A DNA stretch of 64,000 bases from Gautieria morchelliformis (GCA_015179125.1 WHVA01000265.1:62001-126000), one strand, 5' to 3'. Shown: positions 1 through 11,446, counted from the stretch's first letter. Made by a program: numbers and translations. The notes: a model not told the origin generated them from the sequence alone.

Positions 1-668
1 GCTCGGGCGAAGTCGATAAAGAATCGCGCGGCCTTGTGGTGCTCTTTCATAACGATCTTCTCGAGGTCAATCTCGGCTTGGGCCGCGTTGTCGTATGGGC
101 CGAAGTTGAGCTCGAGCTCGGCCTTGAAGCTGTCCCAGTCCTCGAGCCAATCTGGCTCGGGTTGGACTTCGCCGAGGATCGCCGGCTTGAAATACTGTAG
201 AGCTGAGCCGGACAGGTAAGAAATAGCATACTGCACCTTCGAGGCCCCAGTCTTGAAAGCTGTGGGGCGATCTCGGAAGTTGAGTACGCATTGAAGGAAG
301 AAGGTGCGAAGCTTGGCCTGGTCAGTACCGTCATAACTATCCGGTTCCTTGACCTTGGCTCGTGCTTCGGACTCGCAAGGTTTCGTGAGTTTGATGAACA
401 CTCGACGCATAAGCTCGTTGTCCTCGAGGTCACCGAGGTCCTCGGGTGGTAGGTTGGGGAGGTCCTGATCATTGTCAGAACCTCCAGAGCCATCACCTGG
501 ATCACCTGAAGGGTCACCGGGGTCAGCCCTACCTTTGCCTTTGTTACTAGGCTCGGCGGGGTCTGCCAGGGGTATCCCCGGGGACGGTGGTGAATCGTTG
601 GGGGCTTCCAAGAAGCGTCGTTGTTCTGATATACCCCGAAGGGTGCGAGAACGAGTTATCATGGACAT
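1..668 (-). CDS. Ty3/gypsy retrotransposon Gag, 5' part, runs off left edge
   Basis: Reading the minus strand from an ATG at 668 gives an open frame to base 1. It starts MSMITRSRTLRG and passes through an acidic, proline-rich linker (SDNDQDLPNLPPEDLGDL). It then enters a typical fungal gypsy capsid domain, with the stretches YDGTDQAKLRTFFLQ, VQYAISYLSGSALQYF, PEPDWLEDWDSFKAEL and FGPYDNAAQAEIDLEKI. These match the retrotransposon Gag fold known from basidiomycete chromoviruses; Gag assembles the virus-like particle that packages element RNA. No stop or frameshift is seen in the visible 222 codons, so this copy may be young. Zinc knuckle and pol would lie beyond the left edge. The LTR-like block at 713-1205 lies directly upstream in the same orientation. 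Confidence 0.8.
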   Translation of the reverse strand, partial: MSMITRSRTLRGISEQRRFLEAPNDSPPSPGIPLADPAEPSNKGKGRADPGDPSGDPGDGSGGSDNDQDLPNLPPEDLGDLEDNELMRRVFIKLTKPCESEARAKVKEPDSYDGTDQAKLRTFFLQCVLNFRDRPTAFKTGASKVQYAISYLSGSALQYFKPAILGEVQPEPDWLEDWDSFKAELELNFGPYDNAAQAEIDLEKIVMKEHHKAARFFIDFAR

Positions 669-712
669 AGTGAAGAAAAGGGATACGTAGGGTGTAAGCA
701 GTCTGAAAATAC

Positions 713-1205
713 TGTTACGATACGATCCGTCGTAAGGTTGACCGAGTTCGGGGACGAAACCCGAGGCAAGGTCCGAGGTTACGGGGCGAGGTTTGGATGG
801 GGAAGTCGGAGAGGGACTTGGCTTCAGCTTATGTGCTGCGCCGACCCTATGCACGAGTCCCAACTTCGGAGGTAAACGAATAAGAGGCGAGGTTTGGCTT
901 AAGAGGCGAGGCTTAGAAACTAGCTAAGGATCGAAGGGATACGATAGTTGATTTTCAGACTGAGGAGTAGGAATGCATACAAGGGGGTTATATACGAGCG
1001 AGGGTACGAGTCAGGGGCGAACATATTAGTGGAGGTCAGGGCAAGGTCAGGAGGCCGAGGTCAGGGCGAGGTAATATACGAATGATGCGTGATGGAGCGG
1101 AATCAGTAACTAAGGGGATACGGGCATGGGATCAAGGTCGGATATGAGCTCAAGCTCAGGCTCGGGCACGGATAAGGATCATATGTACTCGGCACGAGTA
1201 TCACA
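713..1205 (-). repeat. Probable 5' LTR of the gypsy element
   Basis: On the minus strand the block begins TGTGATACTCG at 1205 and ends GTATCGTAACA at 713, giving TG..CA ends about 493 bp apart, placed just upstream of gag. A TATA-like stretch (GTATATAAC) lies near 996-988. The plus-strand view is rich in GAGGTC/GAGGC motifs. The right edge abuts the interrupted LINE endonuclease frame, as expected for an insertion junction. The second LTR is outside the window, so neither LTR identity nor a target-site duplication could be tested. Confidence 0.45.
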
Positions 1206-1982
1206 AGGCTCGGGCTCGGAAGAAGATTTTACCGGTAAGTAACCGGCCAAAGGCCGGGTCCTTACAGGCACTGTCATGCAACTGATTAGTCTCTCTACTA
1301 GCGAAGGTGAGGCGAACACGTTATCTGTTCGGGTGTGATTTCCTGTGGCCATCGCTTTGAGGGTCGGCACTCCTTTGGGGAGTGCCATCTGCATCCCCTG
1401 CTCCGCTATGGCGTCCAGCAATATCTGTGCCTCGTCGAGGTTGGCCCTGGTGAACAGGTGCGAATTGCGTAGCTCATCCCATAGCGGATGATGTCTGTTG
1501 AAGTCCCCTAGCCATAGCATTCCCTCCGCTTGTCTTCCTTGTGTGGCTCCTTCCACCGCTTTCTCTTGTATGTGATTTCGCACAGCCCTTATGCTGTCCG
1601 ACTGTGCACAGTCCGCGTATATGTTATATATCCATACTTTACCCGCGCTTGTCTTTATGCTTATCACCGTGACGTCCGGCGATCCTACCTCCATCGCCCC
1701 CCATGCACTCGTTGCGATCTTCTTGTTTATCAGTATCATCGACCTTGTTCTTGCCCCTCCATTCTGGAAGTGCGTCTTCGGGTGCGTCTTCGGGTATATC
1801 GTGTACCAGCTGTGTGTGGCCCTAGAGTTTCCCAGAAAATCAACGTATGGTTCTTGGATCGCGAGGCTATCGTAGCAATCAGGCGTGCACTTAGCTAGCA
1901 TTTCCGCCGTAGCGGTGAGTGACTTGTTCACGTTTTGTTGTCTGATTCTCAAATTTTTGATCTGTTGTTCGTCTCTACTCAT
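1206..1982 (-). pseudogene. LINE ORF2 fragment: endonuclease domain only, cut off by the gypsy LTR
   Basis: The frame starts at ATG 1982, overlapping the ORF1 stop in an ATGA, and encodes an apurinic-like endonuclease of the non-LTR retrotransposon type. Visible motifs in order are QEPYVD (metal-binding Glu), WIYNIYAD, LGDFNRHHPLWDE and TRTDNVFAS. The position of the usual final SDH/ADHLPI motif reads AGYLPV, so the catalytic His appears lost. The frame then runs into the LTR-like block, and reverse transcriptase and RNase H are absent. The intact enzyme nicks target DNA for target-primed reverse transcription; this copy cannot be autonomous. Assignment to a Tad-like clade is inferred from ORF1/ORF2 style in fungi. 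Confidence 0.75.
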
Positions 1983-3748
1983 TGCGGGATCGGTGTGTTA
2001 TCGTTGTTGTGAGGCTGTCCTGTCTGCGTCTGTTCGCGTTGTGTTCCAATCCCGTAATCGTCTAGCCGGCTTTGCCTCCCTTCTCCCTGTTCTCTCTCAT
2101 GCCACCCTTGGTCCATATGCCCTATTCTTGGGTTCGTCCCTCGCCCTTTGCCTCTTCCATTCCCTCTGCTTTCCATTCGTCCTCTTCGTGTTGGGTGGTT
2201 CGGTTCCGTCCATTGTTCTTCGCCGCCTCTGTCCATCGTCTGTCTTCCCATGTGGGCTTCCGCTTCAGCTGTTCGCCATCTCCTCTCTTCCTGTTCCCTG
2301 ACCTGCTTTAGCAGGTCTCCTGCGTCTACTATTCTCTCCGCTTCCCCTTGTTGCTCCCAAGTCCAGGGGTTTTCGTCTGGGAAGAATCAGTACGTGTGCT
2401 CTGGGTCGCTTTTCTCTGCTGCTTCGCATGCCGCTTTGAAGACTGGGCACGTTCTATCCCATGATGCGTGGCCTGTCGCGTCGCAATTTACGCATCTGAA
2501 GTTGCTCGGGCCTCTCTCCTCGCATTCTGCTGTTCTGTGTTCTGCTCCGCACGTGCCGCATTTGTCTCGGCTCTCGCACTCTGCTGCCAAGTGTCTCGCG
2601 TTGTATTTCTGGCATTTTAAGCATCTTCGCGGCTCTCTTTTCATTCTCCGAGCCCACGTTCTTTTCCCGGCTATGATGAGCCCGTCCCTTATGCACTGGT
2701 TTGCCGACTCTGTGGTAGTCATCTTTGCGATGATATGGGCGGTCTTCTGTCCGGCCGTCCTCCTGTGTGGGGGTTTTATCCAGCGAGTGGATATGAGTGT
2801 GCCGGCGGGTAATTTTGAGTCCCGTTCTATCTTTCTCATCTCTGCCATCGCGTCTGGTGAGTGGCTGAGAGGTACGTATTCGACTATCACTGATAACGTT
2901 CGATCTTTTATGGTAGCCGATCCGCTGAATTTGCTCAGGAAGGTTCTTCTGTTGTCTTGTACCCATTTCGCTGCATTCTCCGTTTCGAGATCGAAGACTA
3001 TCCCTCCGTTGGCCAACTTTTTGGCTCCGATGAACGCTATGTCTGTGCGTTCGTGGTCTTCTTCTAAGTTGTTGATCGCCTCGTTCGCTTTGGCCACTAA
3101 TTCCTGTTCTGTCAAGCTGGTGAGCGTGTCCTGCTCCCTTTGTGGGTCTGCGTCTATCAGTATTTGTTTGGCTTTTGCTTTCGCTTTGGCTAAATTATTC
3201 AGGTGCGATAGCGGTACATTACCTCTGAGTGCGGCCGCGTACGTCGTGCCTCTCGTTCCGGTCTCTCCCTCTAGCGCGCTCTGCTGTCTCATGCTGTTCA
3301 TGTGTTCGATGACATTTCCGGCCCCTTCCGTCGCCGTTTTTGCACTCTCTGCGGCTTCTTTCGCATCCTCTGTTGCTCTCTCGATCTTGTAGAGGGTCTG
3401 TTCCAGGTTTCTCTCTACGTGTCTCATAACTGCCGCTCCCACCGTCCTCGCTGCCTCCTCCATCATCAGGACTGCCACCGCCCTCACTCCTTCTTGCAGA
3501 GTCTTGCCGCTGACATTGTGCGCTAGGGACAGCAACGTGTAGCTGAGATGTTCCGTTGACAACGGGTCTTCCTTTGCGTAGTAGCCGTGTTTGTCTAAGT
3601 ACTGTCTCGCTTGTTCTTTTGTGCGAACTGACGTGTTGGGCTCCAGCAATAACTCAGCTCTGGTCTTATTAGTGACTTGCTGTGTGGTGCTCGCTCTCGT
3701 TCGGCCTTGTGACGTGGCCGGCGCTTGTGGTTCGACGCTCTGAGGCAT
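1979..3748 (-). pseudogene. LINE ORF1 (Gag-like, CCHC zinc knuckles) with one in-frame TGA
   Basis: The minus frame from ATG 3748 encodes about 589 residues if one stop is read through. The N-terminal half is polar and Ala/Glu-rich with coiled-coil character. The central part resembles the RRM-like region of fungal LINE Gag proteins. Zinc knuckles follow: CLKCQKYNARHLAAEC, CGTCGAEHRTAEC and CVNCDATGHASWDRTC. At 2389-2387 a TGA stands where the frame continues in register (FFPDENPWTWEQQ), most simply a CGA to TGA change. After that the frame stays open to 1979, where its stop overlaps the ORF2 start. ORF1 would bind element RNA. The long open frame on the opposite strand (2148-3392) is a shadow of this gene. 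Confidence 0.8.
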
Positions 3749-4491
3749 CGCTTCTTCTTTTCGAAGAGGCTGGGTGCTACCGCCGACTGTTGTCAGCGAT
3801 GAGCTGGAGATGTTTGTGTGAGCGTGTGGCTCGGAAATGGGTGTTTTGGGATTTTGGATGTGGTGGTAGGCGTGAGAAAAGCCCTTCTGGCTGGAAGGTG
3901 ATCGTCGAGAACCTCAATATATGCTGCAGTGGCTCGAAGCAGGTCGTCCTCTAAACGCCCTACTCTTGGGCATTGCCTCTACCTACGCCCGTGCTCCCGG
4001 CACACTTCAACTGTGTTATGCCGGACGGACCCTGATCGAACGTCGTATCGCGAGTTCTCTAACCATGCCTGGGTCTTCGAAGCGTTCAGCGGGTATTTAC
4101 GGGTATAGTGGTCGAACCACAAGACAGGTACACAAGTTCCAAATACAGTACGAAGATAATCGTTGGAAATACGCATATATACTGTCGCGCTGCTATGACT
4201 CTCCCCTCTCAGAAACACTGTACATTGACCTTCTGGGATGTTCAAATCTCAGTAGCTAGGGTAACAAACAAACAGTTGTTCTCCTGGCTGCTACCTCTGA
4301 GCTATTCAGTAAAGTAGCGGTGACGAGGGCTCTAATGTTATTCTGTGTCCTGACTCCTGACAGTCCAAGTGATCATTCGCCATCTTACCGAATCACTTGC
4401 CCATAAGCGGAAAGAAGTCGTCGTAGACTAGGCCTAGGAAGGCCCTCGCGATCAGGGCTCTACATAAACCCACAAAGGCCCCTGTTGAACA
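3749..4491. other. LINE 5' region then unassigned DNA
   Basis: The first 150-200 bases beyond the ORF1 start are probably the LINE 5' untranslated region. No boundary repeat marks its end. The rest, down to the forkhead gene's stop codon, shows no coding signal on either strand. Confidence 0.35.
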
Positions 4492-5490
4492 TCAAATGAA
4501 CAAGGCATCGAGTAAACGTTCATTCTGAACACGTACAGGTAACCCACTAGGCTCAAGAGCATGCGTAAAACATGGCTGGCTGTTAAGAACCTGTCTTATC
4601 GATTTCTGGAACATCACAAAGATATCAGATCCGACATAACAGCTAATGCTTTAAGGAAGCCGACTTCTGAGATAAGAACGACAGAGGACAATGCAAACGT
4701 CGAGAGGTGGAAAAGTCGTGAGGATGATAACTTACCAACTCGATGTCCGTATCCGGAAACCTCTTCTTGGCGACCCACAAAATATCATCGAGCCCAAGTC
4801 TTCTCTCGGGTGACCCCAAGAGTGCTGACTTGATGACAGCCCTCAATGGGTATGGGAGGTTTTGATATCTTGCCAAATGAGTTCCTTTGTCACCGGTCAA
4901 AGAATTGGGCCCCATGTTCTCCCGGTCAGCAGTCGCGGCCGCTAGAGAGGAGGCCTGTGAATGGTAGTAGGCACATGAAGAAGTATTGTACGTACGAGAG
5001 AGTGCCCCGAACAAAGTCTCATAACACTGTGGGTAATACTCATAATTTCGCAGATCTGGTTTTGTGATATCTGGAGCAGGGCGAAGCTCAGCATACAAAT
5101 TATTACCAATGCATGTAGGAAAGCCACCTATGATAACATGATCCACTTTCCTGGCGGTAGCATCCACACCGCCAGTGTTCCCTCCATCTACACCAGAGAG
5201 TGCTGGAGGAAGAGTGACGGACATTGGTTGTGTTCTCCTCTCTTCAGCGTGAGACGTGTGGGGCGGCACAGGGAGGATACGCGGCGCGGAGGACGACGGG
5301 GATGAAGAGGCCTTCTTCTCCTCACAAAAATGACACGGGGGCGAACACAATTGCCTGCTGAGGGTATGTGCCGGGGTTGGGGGCGAGAAGGAAGTGCTGC
5401 CACAGTAAAGGGAGTGGGGCGGAGGAAGTACCCTTGATGTTGTGCCGAGTTTGATACGGTCGGTTGCTGGGTGGCGAAGCTGTTCGCCAT
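4492..5490 (-). CDS. Short forkhead (winged-helix) domain protein
   Basis: Three exons are proposed: 5490-5432, 5396-4736 and 4605-4492, giving 277 residues with consistent phases and GT..AG introns of 35 and 130 nt. The last third carries a forkhead-like domain split by the second intron. The first part reads YPLRAVIKSALLGSPERRLG, then DDILWVAKKRFPD; after the intron come KSIRQVLNSQPCF and a short tail. This matches the P-Y-x-x-LI..A-I..SP..RLTL..I...FP, then N-S-IRH-L-S-x-x-CF pattern of fungal forkhead factors, so a nuclear DNA-binding role is likely. The N-terminal region is Ser/Pro-rich without a recognised domain. The 35-nt first intron is short, so the true start could be elsewhere (a Met at 5350 is an alternative). 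It lies between a LINE and unassigned DNA; its target genes are unknown. Confidence 0.6.
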
Positions 5491-7765
5491 GACTCTGGTG
5501 TGGGCAAGCGGCAAGTCAGACAAAAGCCGAACATCACAAATGAAATCAATAGAGGATAACAAATTCCAGATTTGAAAGCAAGTACTGGTCAGGAGGGACT
5601 ACCTGATCGGTTGTGGCATGGAGTGGAGTATGGATGCCAGTGACACGCGTGTGGCGGTCAGATAATGTAGACGTCCGAGTTCAAGGCAAGCCATAAATGA
5701 GTGCCCAGACTCACCGGCATTGGAAACATATAACCAGTCGGCAGAGGGGTGCAGGAGGGTTAGGATAGGTGCGGAGAGAGAACGTCGTGCTGAAGGAAAG
5801 CTGCCTAAATATAATGTTATACACCTGAGCGGCATCACCCGGGTCCAAGGACCATTGTAATTTCGCGGGAAGCCTGAGTCTGATGGACATCGCTTAAAAA
5901 GGCATGCTGCACGTTTGAAGCATCAAGCCACGATTTTGACGCTTGATTTGGGTTAGACGTGATCAGGAAATTTTCTGAGGCACAGCCGAGGTCCTAAGGC
6001 TTTGAAATCCATTCCAACAGACAACTTGTTGGCTTCCCGTTCTCTTACGTTGGAAAATAATTTCACTCCTGACATAGCGTAGAACATCGCAAAAGACAGG
6101 GATCGATGGTGCGGCCCAGCTGCCCAGGCCCCAAGACAGGCCAAGGCTGGCGATGTTAGCCTTTAGAGCACAGTGGCCCCGATAAATAAAGAGCCTACAT
6201 GAAAGAGCGCACCAACGATATTACATCCATCCAAGTGTGTCACAGTCACGGTCACGTCACAGACGCACCACCGCGAAGAGCGTAGCCTCCACGTAGACTG
6301 CGCACAAATCAGTATTCCAGACCCGCATTTTAAGGCAAGGTGAGGACTCACCCCATTTATGAGCAAGCTAAGTATCTCGAAAGGCCTCCGAAGACAGTTG
6401 GTAAGTAAGTATACTCAGTCCAGGGCCTGTCGAGTACTCCAACTGTGGAAGGTTGCATGCCTGCATGTTATGGATATATGTACTAACCCCCCCATGGTAT
6501 CTTATCAGAACACACACGGTAGCCTTGTAAAATTGGGTGTGGAACAGCTGCTCACTGCCTTCTGCAAGGGGAGAAAAAATGAATAGGTATGTTTTCCCGT
6601 GCCACTGCGATTATAGGGTTTGAAAAGTATGTCGCATGCCAGCGTCGACAGAAGCAAGGAAGGTCTCCTACATTAACGAAATGGACATACATTCAGCTAG
6701 ATCGGGCGTGGAACACTGAGCTGCAATCCAGGGTTATGCCATACCTCATGTCGCAAGAACGAGGTTCCCGAGAGAGGATACGGTGGCTGACATGAAGCGC
6801 TCCCGTCAAGGTCGAAAGGGTCATCTCAAGTGGCGTGTTATAGGAGCACGCTAGATGACGCATGAATCCACGATATGAGACCTACATAAACCATATATCC
6901 ATATATACTTTCTGGCCCACCCATAATGATCGCGACGGAAAATGGTCAGTCAGGCCTGATATCCACTCACTATTGGACAGAGGTGTAGGCTCCTGCTGTG
7001 AGACCACTGGTCATGATTACCGTCGATCATGGAACAATAATGGCCGAGCCGGTTGCAGTACCTGATGACCTGTCAAGGTGAGAGTAACTACCTCAAAGTT
7101 GGTTGGAAATCCAAAGAGATGATTTAGGACGAATATGAAGACGGGGAAATAGGAAAAGTGTATAACACACCAACGGGGTTTCGAGACCATGTTCATAGGC
7201 TCAAGATGCCATATCCCAGGCCTGCCAGCTCGTTAGTCCGTGAGTCCGTGACAAGCATATCCAAGCCTCAAGGACCAGTAGCGCCAAATTTCGGGACGGA
7301 CTATGTTGCCTGTGCTCGCTCAGCGAAGAGCTTCCGATATGAATGCCAGGTCGAGCAGTTTCAATACATTCGGATGCTCAAAATGGCCGACACGTCGCTT
7401 CTAGTAGTGTTGCCTGCAGCTAGTGCAAAGTGATAGTGACAGTGACAACCAAACATTGGATTCACCGCGGAGAGCAAGAACTTCACAATGGCACGAAGCT
7501 ATGAAATCTGGAACGAAGAAGAGAGCCGGAAACGAGTCGTTTTGCGCTGCCGGTTGGGAACACCCTCGTGACCTCATTTGCGTCACAGATTCATGAATAT
7601 ATGGTGATGTCACGTACAGAGATGGCACTCATCGTGCCAATCTATGCGTGGCACAATCACATTGCCCATGGAAGGCGTCACGATAAAAGGTGAAGGTATT
7701 CGACCCTATGGCTACAGCTCTTGCATTAGCAGGCAAGCACTGTCAATGAGGGCATTTTGGCCAGC
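5491..7765. other. No recognisable gene
   Basis: Short open frames occur on both strands, but none has a recognisable motif, codon continuity across splice sites or a plausible start. The first few hundred bases probably hold the forkhead gene's promoter. I see no repeat or RNA gene. Confidence 0.4.
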
Positions 7766-10700
7766 ATGCTGACCAGATATATTAGCGAGTGTCATTGCCG
7801 TTCTTCAAATCACTGGAGCAACTATCGGCGCATGTTACAACTATGGTACTGGTGTGAGGAATGCGTCCAGAGATAAGCAAAGGGTCATTGACCAGTTGAG
7901 GGGATTGGAAAAGGTGTTGGATGACGTTCGTAAGCTAGTGGAAGATGATGAGGCCCTTGAGGCATCCCGCTTGCCGGCTTTGGTTGATCTGCTGAATCAC
8001 TCGGCTGGGCTTCCTCGTTGTCATGCCGAACTGGAAGGTCTCAGGACCAAGTTAAGAGGTTCACAGTCGACGCGCAGGTCATATTCAAGGCCTGATATGG
8101 CCGCTAAAAGAAGGAGATGTGAAGAAGGCCCTCGAGTATCTGAGACAGTTTCAGGATTTGCTAAGTATGATGTTGAGTGTGGATCAAACGTACGCCGTAC
8201 CTGTTCACAGCTCACACCAGTTCTGACAGTGTTTGCAGACGATTGACACAGGAGATACGTACTCGTGTCGAAGCGTTGCAAAAACAGACTGCTGTGATAG
8301 ACCAGTCAAATAAGCAGGCTCAATTGGGTATGTGCACCATTGGTGCACGTTGATGACATGATTTGATTCTCATGCACGTTATTAGAAGAATACACTCGGG
8401 AAATCTATGATTGGCTGTCGGCGCCTGATCACCACTCGATTCATATGAATGCTTGTACCAAGCGTCAGGAAACAACTGGCTCATGGTTTGTGCAGGGTTC
8501 ACAGTTTGATGAGTGGAGGAATGCTCCCAACTCGTTCCTGTGGATTCATGGTATACGTTAGTATTGTGTGCTGCCTGATTATTGTCGCCGCTAACAGATC
8601 AAGACAGCTGGCGCTGGAAAGACTGTCTTATGGTAATCATCTCAAGTTGGTCTACATTCTAGGTGACATGCTAACCAACCGAAGCTCCGCTATCATCGAA
8701 GAGATCTCCTGCCGCCACAAGTCAGATCCATCGGTTGCAGTTGCATATTTCTACTTTGACTTCGGAAACACAAACGTAAAACCAGACCATGTTCTCCGTT
8801 CACTCGTTGAACAGCTGTCATTCCAATGCGCGAGTATCCGGGACGCATTGGAGAAAGCGTATGCCGATAATGCAGACGGCCACCGATCTTCACGTACAGA
8901 CCGACCGTGGACTATAGAGCAGTTGCTGTCCATCGTCGAGTCGATCAACGAAAACTTCAAGAACGTCTACATCATCTTTGACGCTCTTGATGAATGCCAA
9001 GATCGACGAAATTTCCTGAGTATTCTCGAGAAGATCCACGGCTGGGGGCTTGGTGCATTACACGTGCTGGCAACTAGTCGAAAGGAGCGGGAGATAGAAG
9101 TCACGCTAAGTAGTTTAGTTTCACATCAAGTATCGATGGACGAAGATCTTGTCCAGGATGATATCCGCCTGCATGTGTCCGAGCGACTTGCGCATGACAT
9201 CGAGTTTCGAGTGTACTCGGCGGAAGAAAAGACGATGGTCGAGGCTACTTTGGTTGACGGTGCACATGGCATGTAATGTGGTCGTTTCCCAATCCTGCAC
9301 ATGATTACTGACGCGCAGGAAGGTTTCGATGGGTTGTTTGCCAGCTTGACGCACTACGAAAATGCCGTTCTCCAGCCACACTTCGAAAGGCGCTGAAGTC
9401 TTTACCCAAGACGCTGTATGAGACGTACGATACGATTCTTTCAAACATCCAAGAAGAAGACAGACGGGACGCCCTCAGAGTACTGCAATGGCTCACAGCC
9501 TCGTTTCGGACGCTATCACTAGATGAAGCGGTTGAAGTGCTGGCCACCGATCCCAATGTGGATGATGAGCCTCTATTTGATCCATGTCGACGGCCTGGGA
9601 TCTACGAGATATCGTGGCCATATGCTCCAGCCTTGTCACCATTACAACCACAGATGTCGGCGTGGATGAAATCAGCGACGACCAGAGCTTCGTGCCCCGC
9701 GCAGGAAGGACAGAGCTCAGACTGGCTCATTTTTCTGTCCGAGAATATTTGATCTCGGAACACCTCCGGAACGGCGGCGTTATGCTCTCGTGTTTTCATT
9801 TCAGCCACCGAATTGCTAACATCTGCATTGCCAAGACATGCCTTGCCTACCTCCTACAGATGGACCAGCATATTAGTTTGAACAAACTTTCCGAAGGGAA
9901 ATATCCACTATTTGATTATGCGGTGAGACACTGGATCCGTCACGCTCAGTCAGATGCTGCTGGTAACTGTGATAGTCTCCACCGTTTGATCATGGATATT
10001 CTTGCACCCGACACTGCTCAGTGTCGAAACTGGCTTTGCCTTCACAATCCAGATCCTTGCACTCCAGCTATGCGACCGCTTTATTACGCCTCACTGGCTG
10101 GCCTGGAAAGAGTATGCCTTTGTCTATTGAGGGAAGGTGCTGACGTGAACACAGGTGGGTGGTTTGACACTCCACTGGGGGCGGCATCATCACAGGGTCA
10201 CGAGAGCACGGTTCGGTTGCTGATGGACGAAGGAGCGGACGTGAACACCCCCAATGGTAACGCGCTGCAGACTGCCTCGTCAGTAGGTCATGATAGCATA
10301 GTTCGGCTGCTGTTGGAAAATGGGGCGGACGTGAATGCTGAAGGAGGAGAGTATGGGAGCGCGCTGCAAGCGGCGGCGAGTGAAGGTCATGAGGACATCG
10401 TTCGGTTGCTGTTGGAGAGTGGTGCCGACGTAAACCCCCAAGTGGGACCACAGTATGGCAGTGTGCTGCAGGAGGCATCGTTTGGAAGTTACGAGGGCAT
10501 CGTTCGGTGCCTCTTGGAGGGCGGTGCGCACACGGAAGCACGTGGGGGATTATTTGGCATTACAGCGCTGCAAGTGGCGTCGTCAGAAGGTCATGAGGGC
10601 ATCGTTCGGCTTCTGCTGGATAACGGCGCAGACGTAAACGCACAGGGAGGTTATTTGTTTAGCACCCCACTGGGCGAGGCGGCCACTAAAGGTTACATTA

Positions 10701-11446
10701 CGATTGTTGGCTTGCTGTTGGATCAGGGCGCAGACGTGAACGCAGCAGGAGGCAGTGCTCTCCAGGCAGCATCGGACGCAGGTCACGAGGGCATCGTTCG
10801 GGTTCTACTGGAGAAGGGGGCCGACGTAAACGCACACGGCGGGACACATGGCAGCGCGCTGCAGGCTGCGTCGTACGCAGGTCATGAGGGCATCGTTCGG
10901 GTTCTACTGGAGAATGGAGCCGACGTAAACGCACACGGCGGGACACATGGCGGCGCGCTCCAGGCTGCGTCGTACGCATGTCATGAGGGCATCGTTCGGG
11001 TTCTACTGGAGAATGGAGCCGACGTAAACGCACAAGGCGGGAAACATGGCAGCGCGCTGCAGGCTGCGTCGTACGCAGGTCATGAAGGCATCGTTCGGGT
11101 TCTACTGGAGAATGGAGCCGACGTAAACGCACACGGCGGGACACATGGCAGCGCGCTGCAGGCTGCGTCGTACGCAGGTCATGAGGGCATCATTCGGGTT
11201 CTACTGGAAAATGGAGCCGACGTAAACGCACACGGCGGGACACATGACAGCGCGCTGCAGGCTGCGTCAACTGTGGGTATCGTTCAGGTGCTACTGGAGA
11301 ATGGAGCCGAGGTAGACGCACAGGGCGCTGGAGACCGCGTCGTCCGCAGGTCATTAGGGCATCTCCCTACTGCTGCTGGAGAGGGCACTGAATGTGTAAG
11401 ACATGGGTTTCGCAGCGCATTAGATGCGGCGGACCATAACGCGTAA
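7766..11446 (+). pseudogene. STAND/NLR protein: N-terminal domain - NACHT - ankyrin repeats, frameshifted
   Basis: Coding blocks run from an N-terminal helical domain (ASVIAVLQITGATIGACYN) to the ankyrins. Proposed exons are 7785-8189, 8239-8327, 8386-8556, 8608-8632, 8685-9272 and 9323-11446. The nucleotide-binding part shows YDWLSAPD, GSWFVQGSQFDEW, a Walker A (HGIPGAGKTVL), Walker B (VYIIFDALDEC) and the closing LRLAHFSVREYLIS of the winged-helix region. About 13 ankyrin repeats follow (ALQAASYAGHEGIVRVLL type). Defects: the nearest ATG (7766) is out of frame; the frame shifts between about 8050 and 8090 (WPLKEGDVKKALEYL continues in another frame); it shifts again near 9590-9605; and the last ankyrin is shifted and contains a TAG. 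Intact relatives act in non-self recognition. All defects are single-base scale, so assembly error must be excluded before calling it dead. Confidence 0.8.
10751..11310 (+). repeat. Ankyrin tandem array with exact 99-bp period
   Basis: The motif GACGTAAAC recurs at 10823, 10922, 11021, 11120 and 11219, exactly 99 bp (33 residues) apart. The intervening DNA differs at only a few bases per unit. Repeats upstream (10070-10750) are diverged at both DNA and protein level, and the last unit lacks part of its first helix. This is a recently expanded or homogenised block inside an older ankyrin domain. Confidence 0.9.

Noticed and set aside
2148..3392. 414-codon plus-strand open frame
   Set aside because: It lies antisense to the LINE ORF1 and its residues show no domain; the opposite strand has zinc knuckles and the frame explained by a known family.
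10751..11310. CRISPR-like regular repeats
   Set aside because: The 99-bp period is one ankyrin repeat in frame throughout, and there are no variable spacers.
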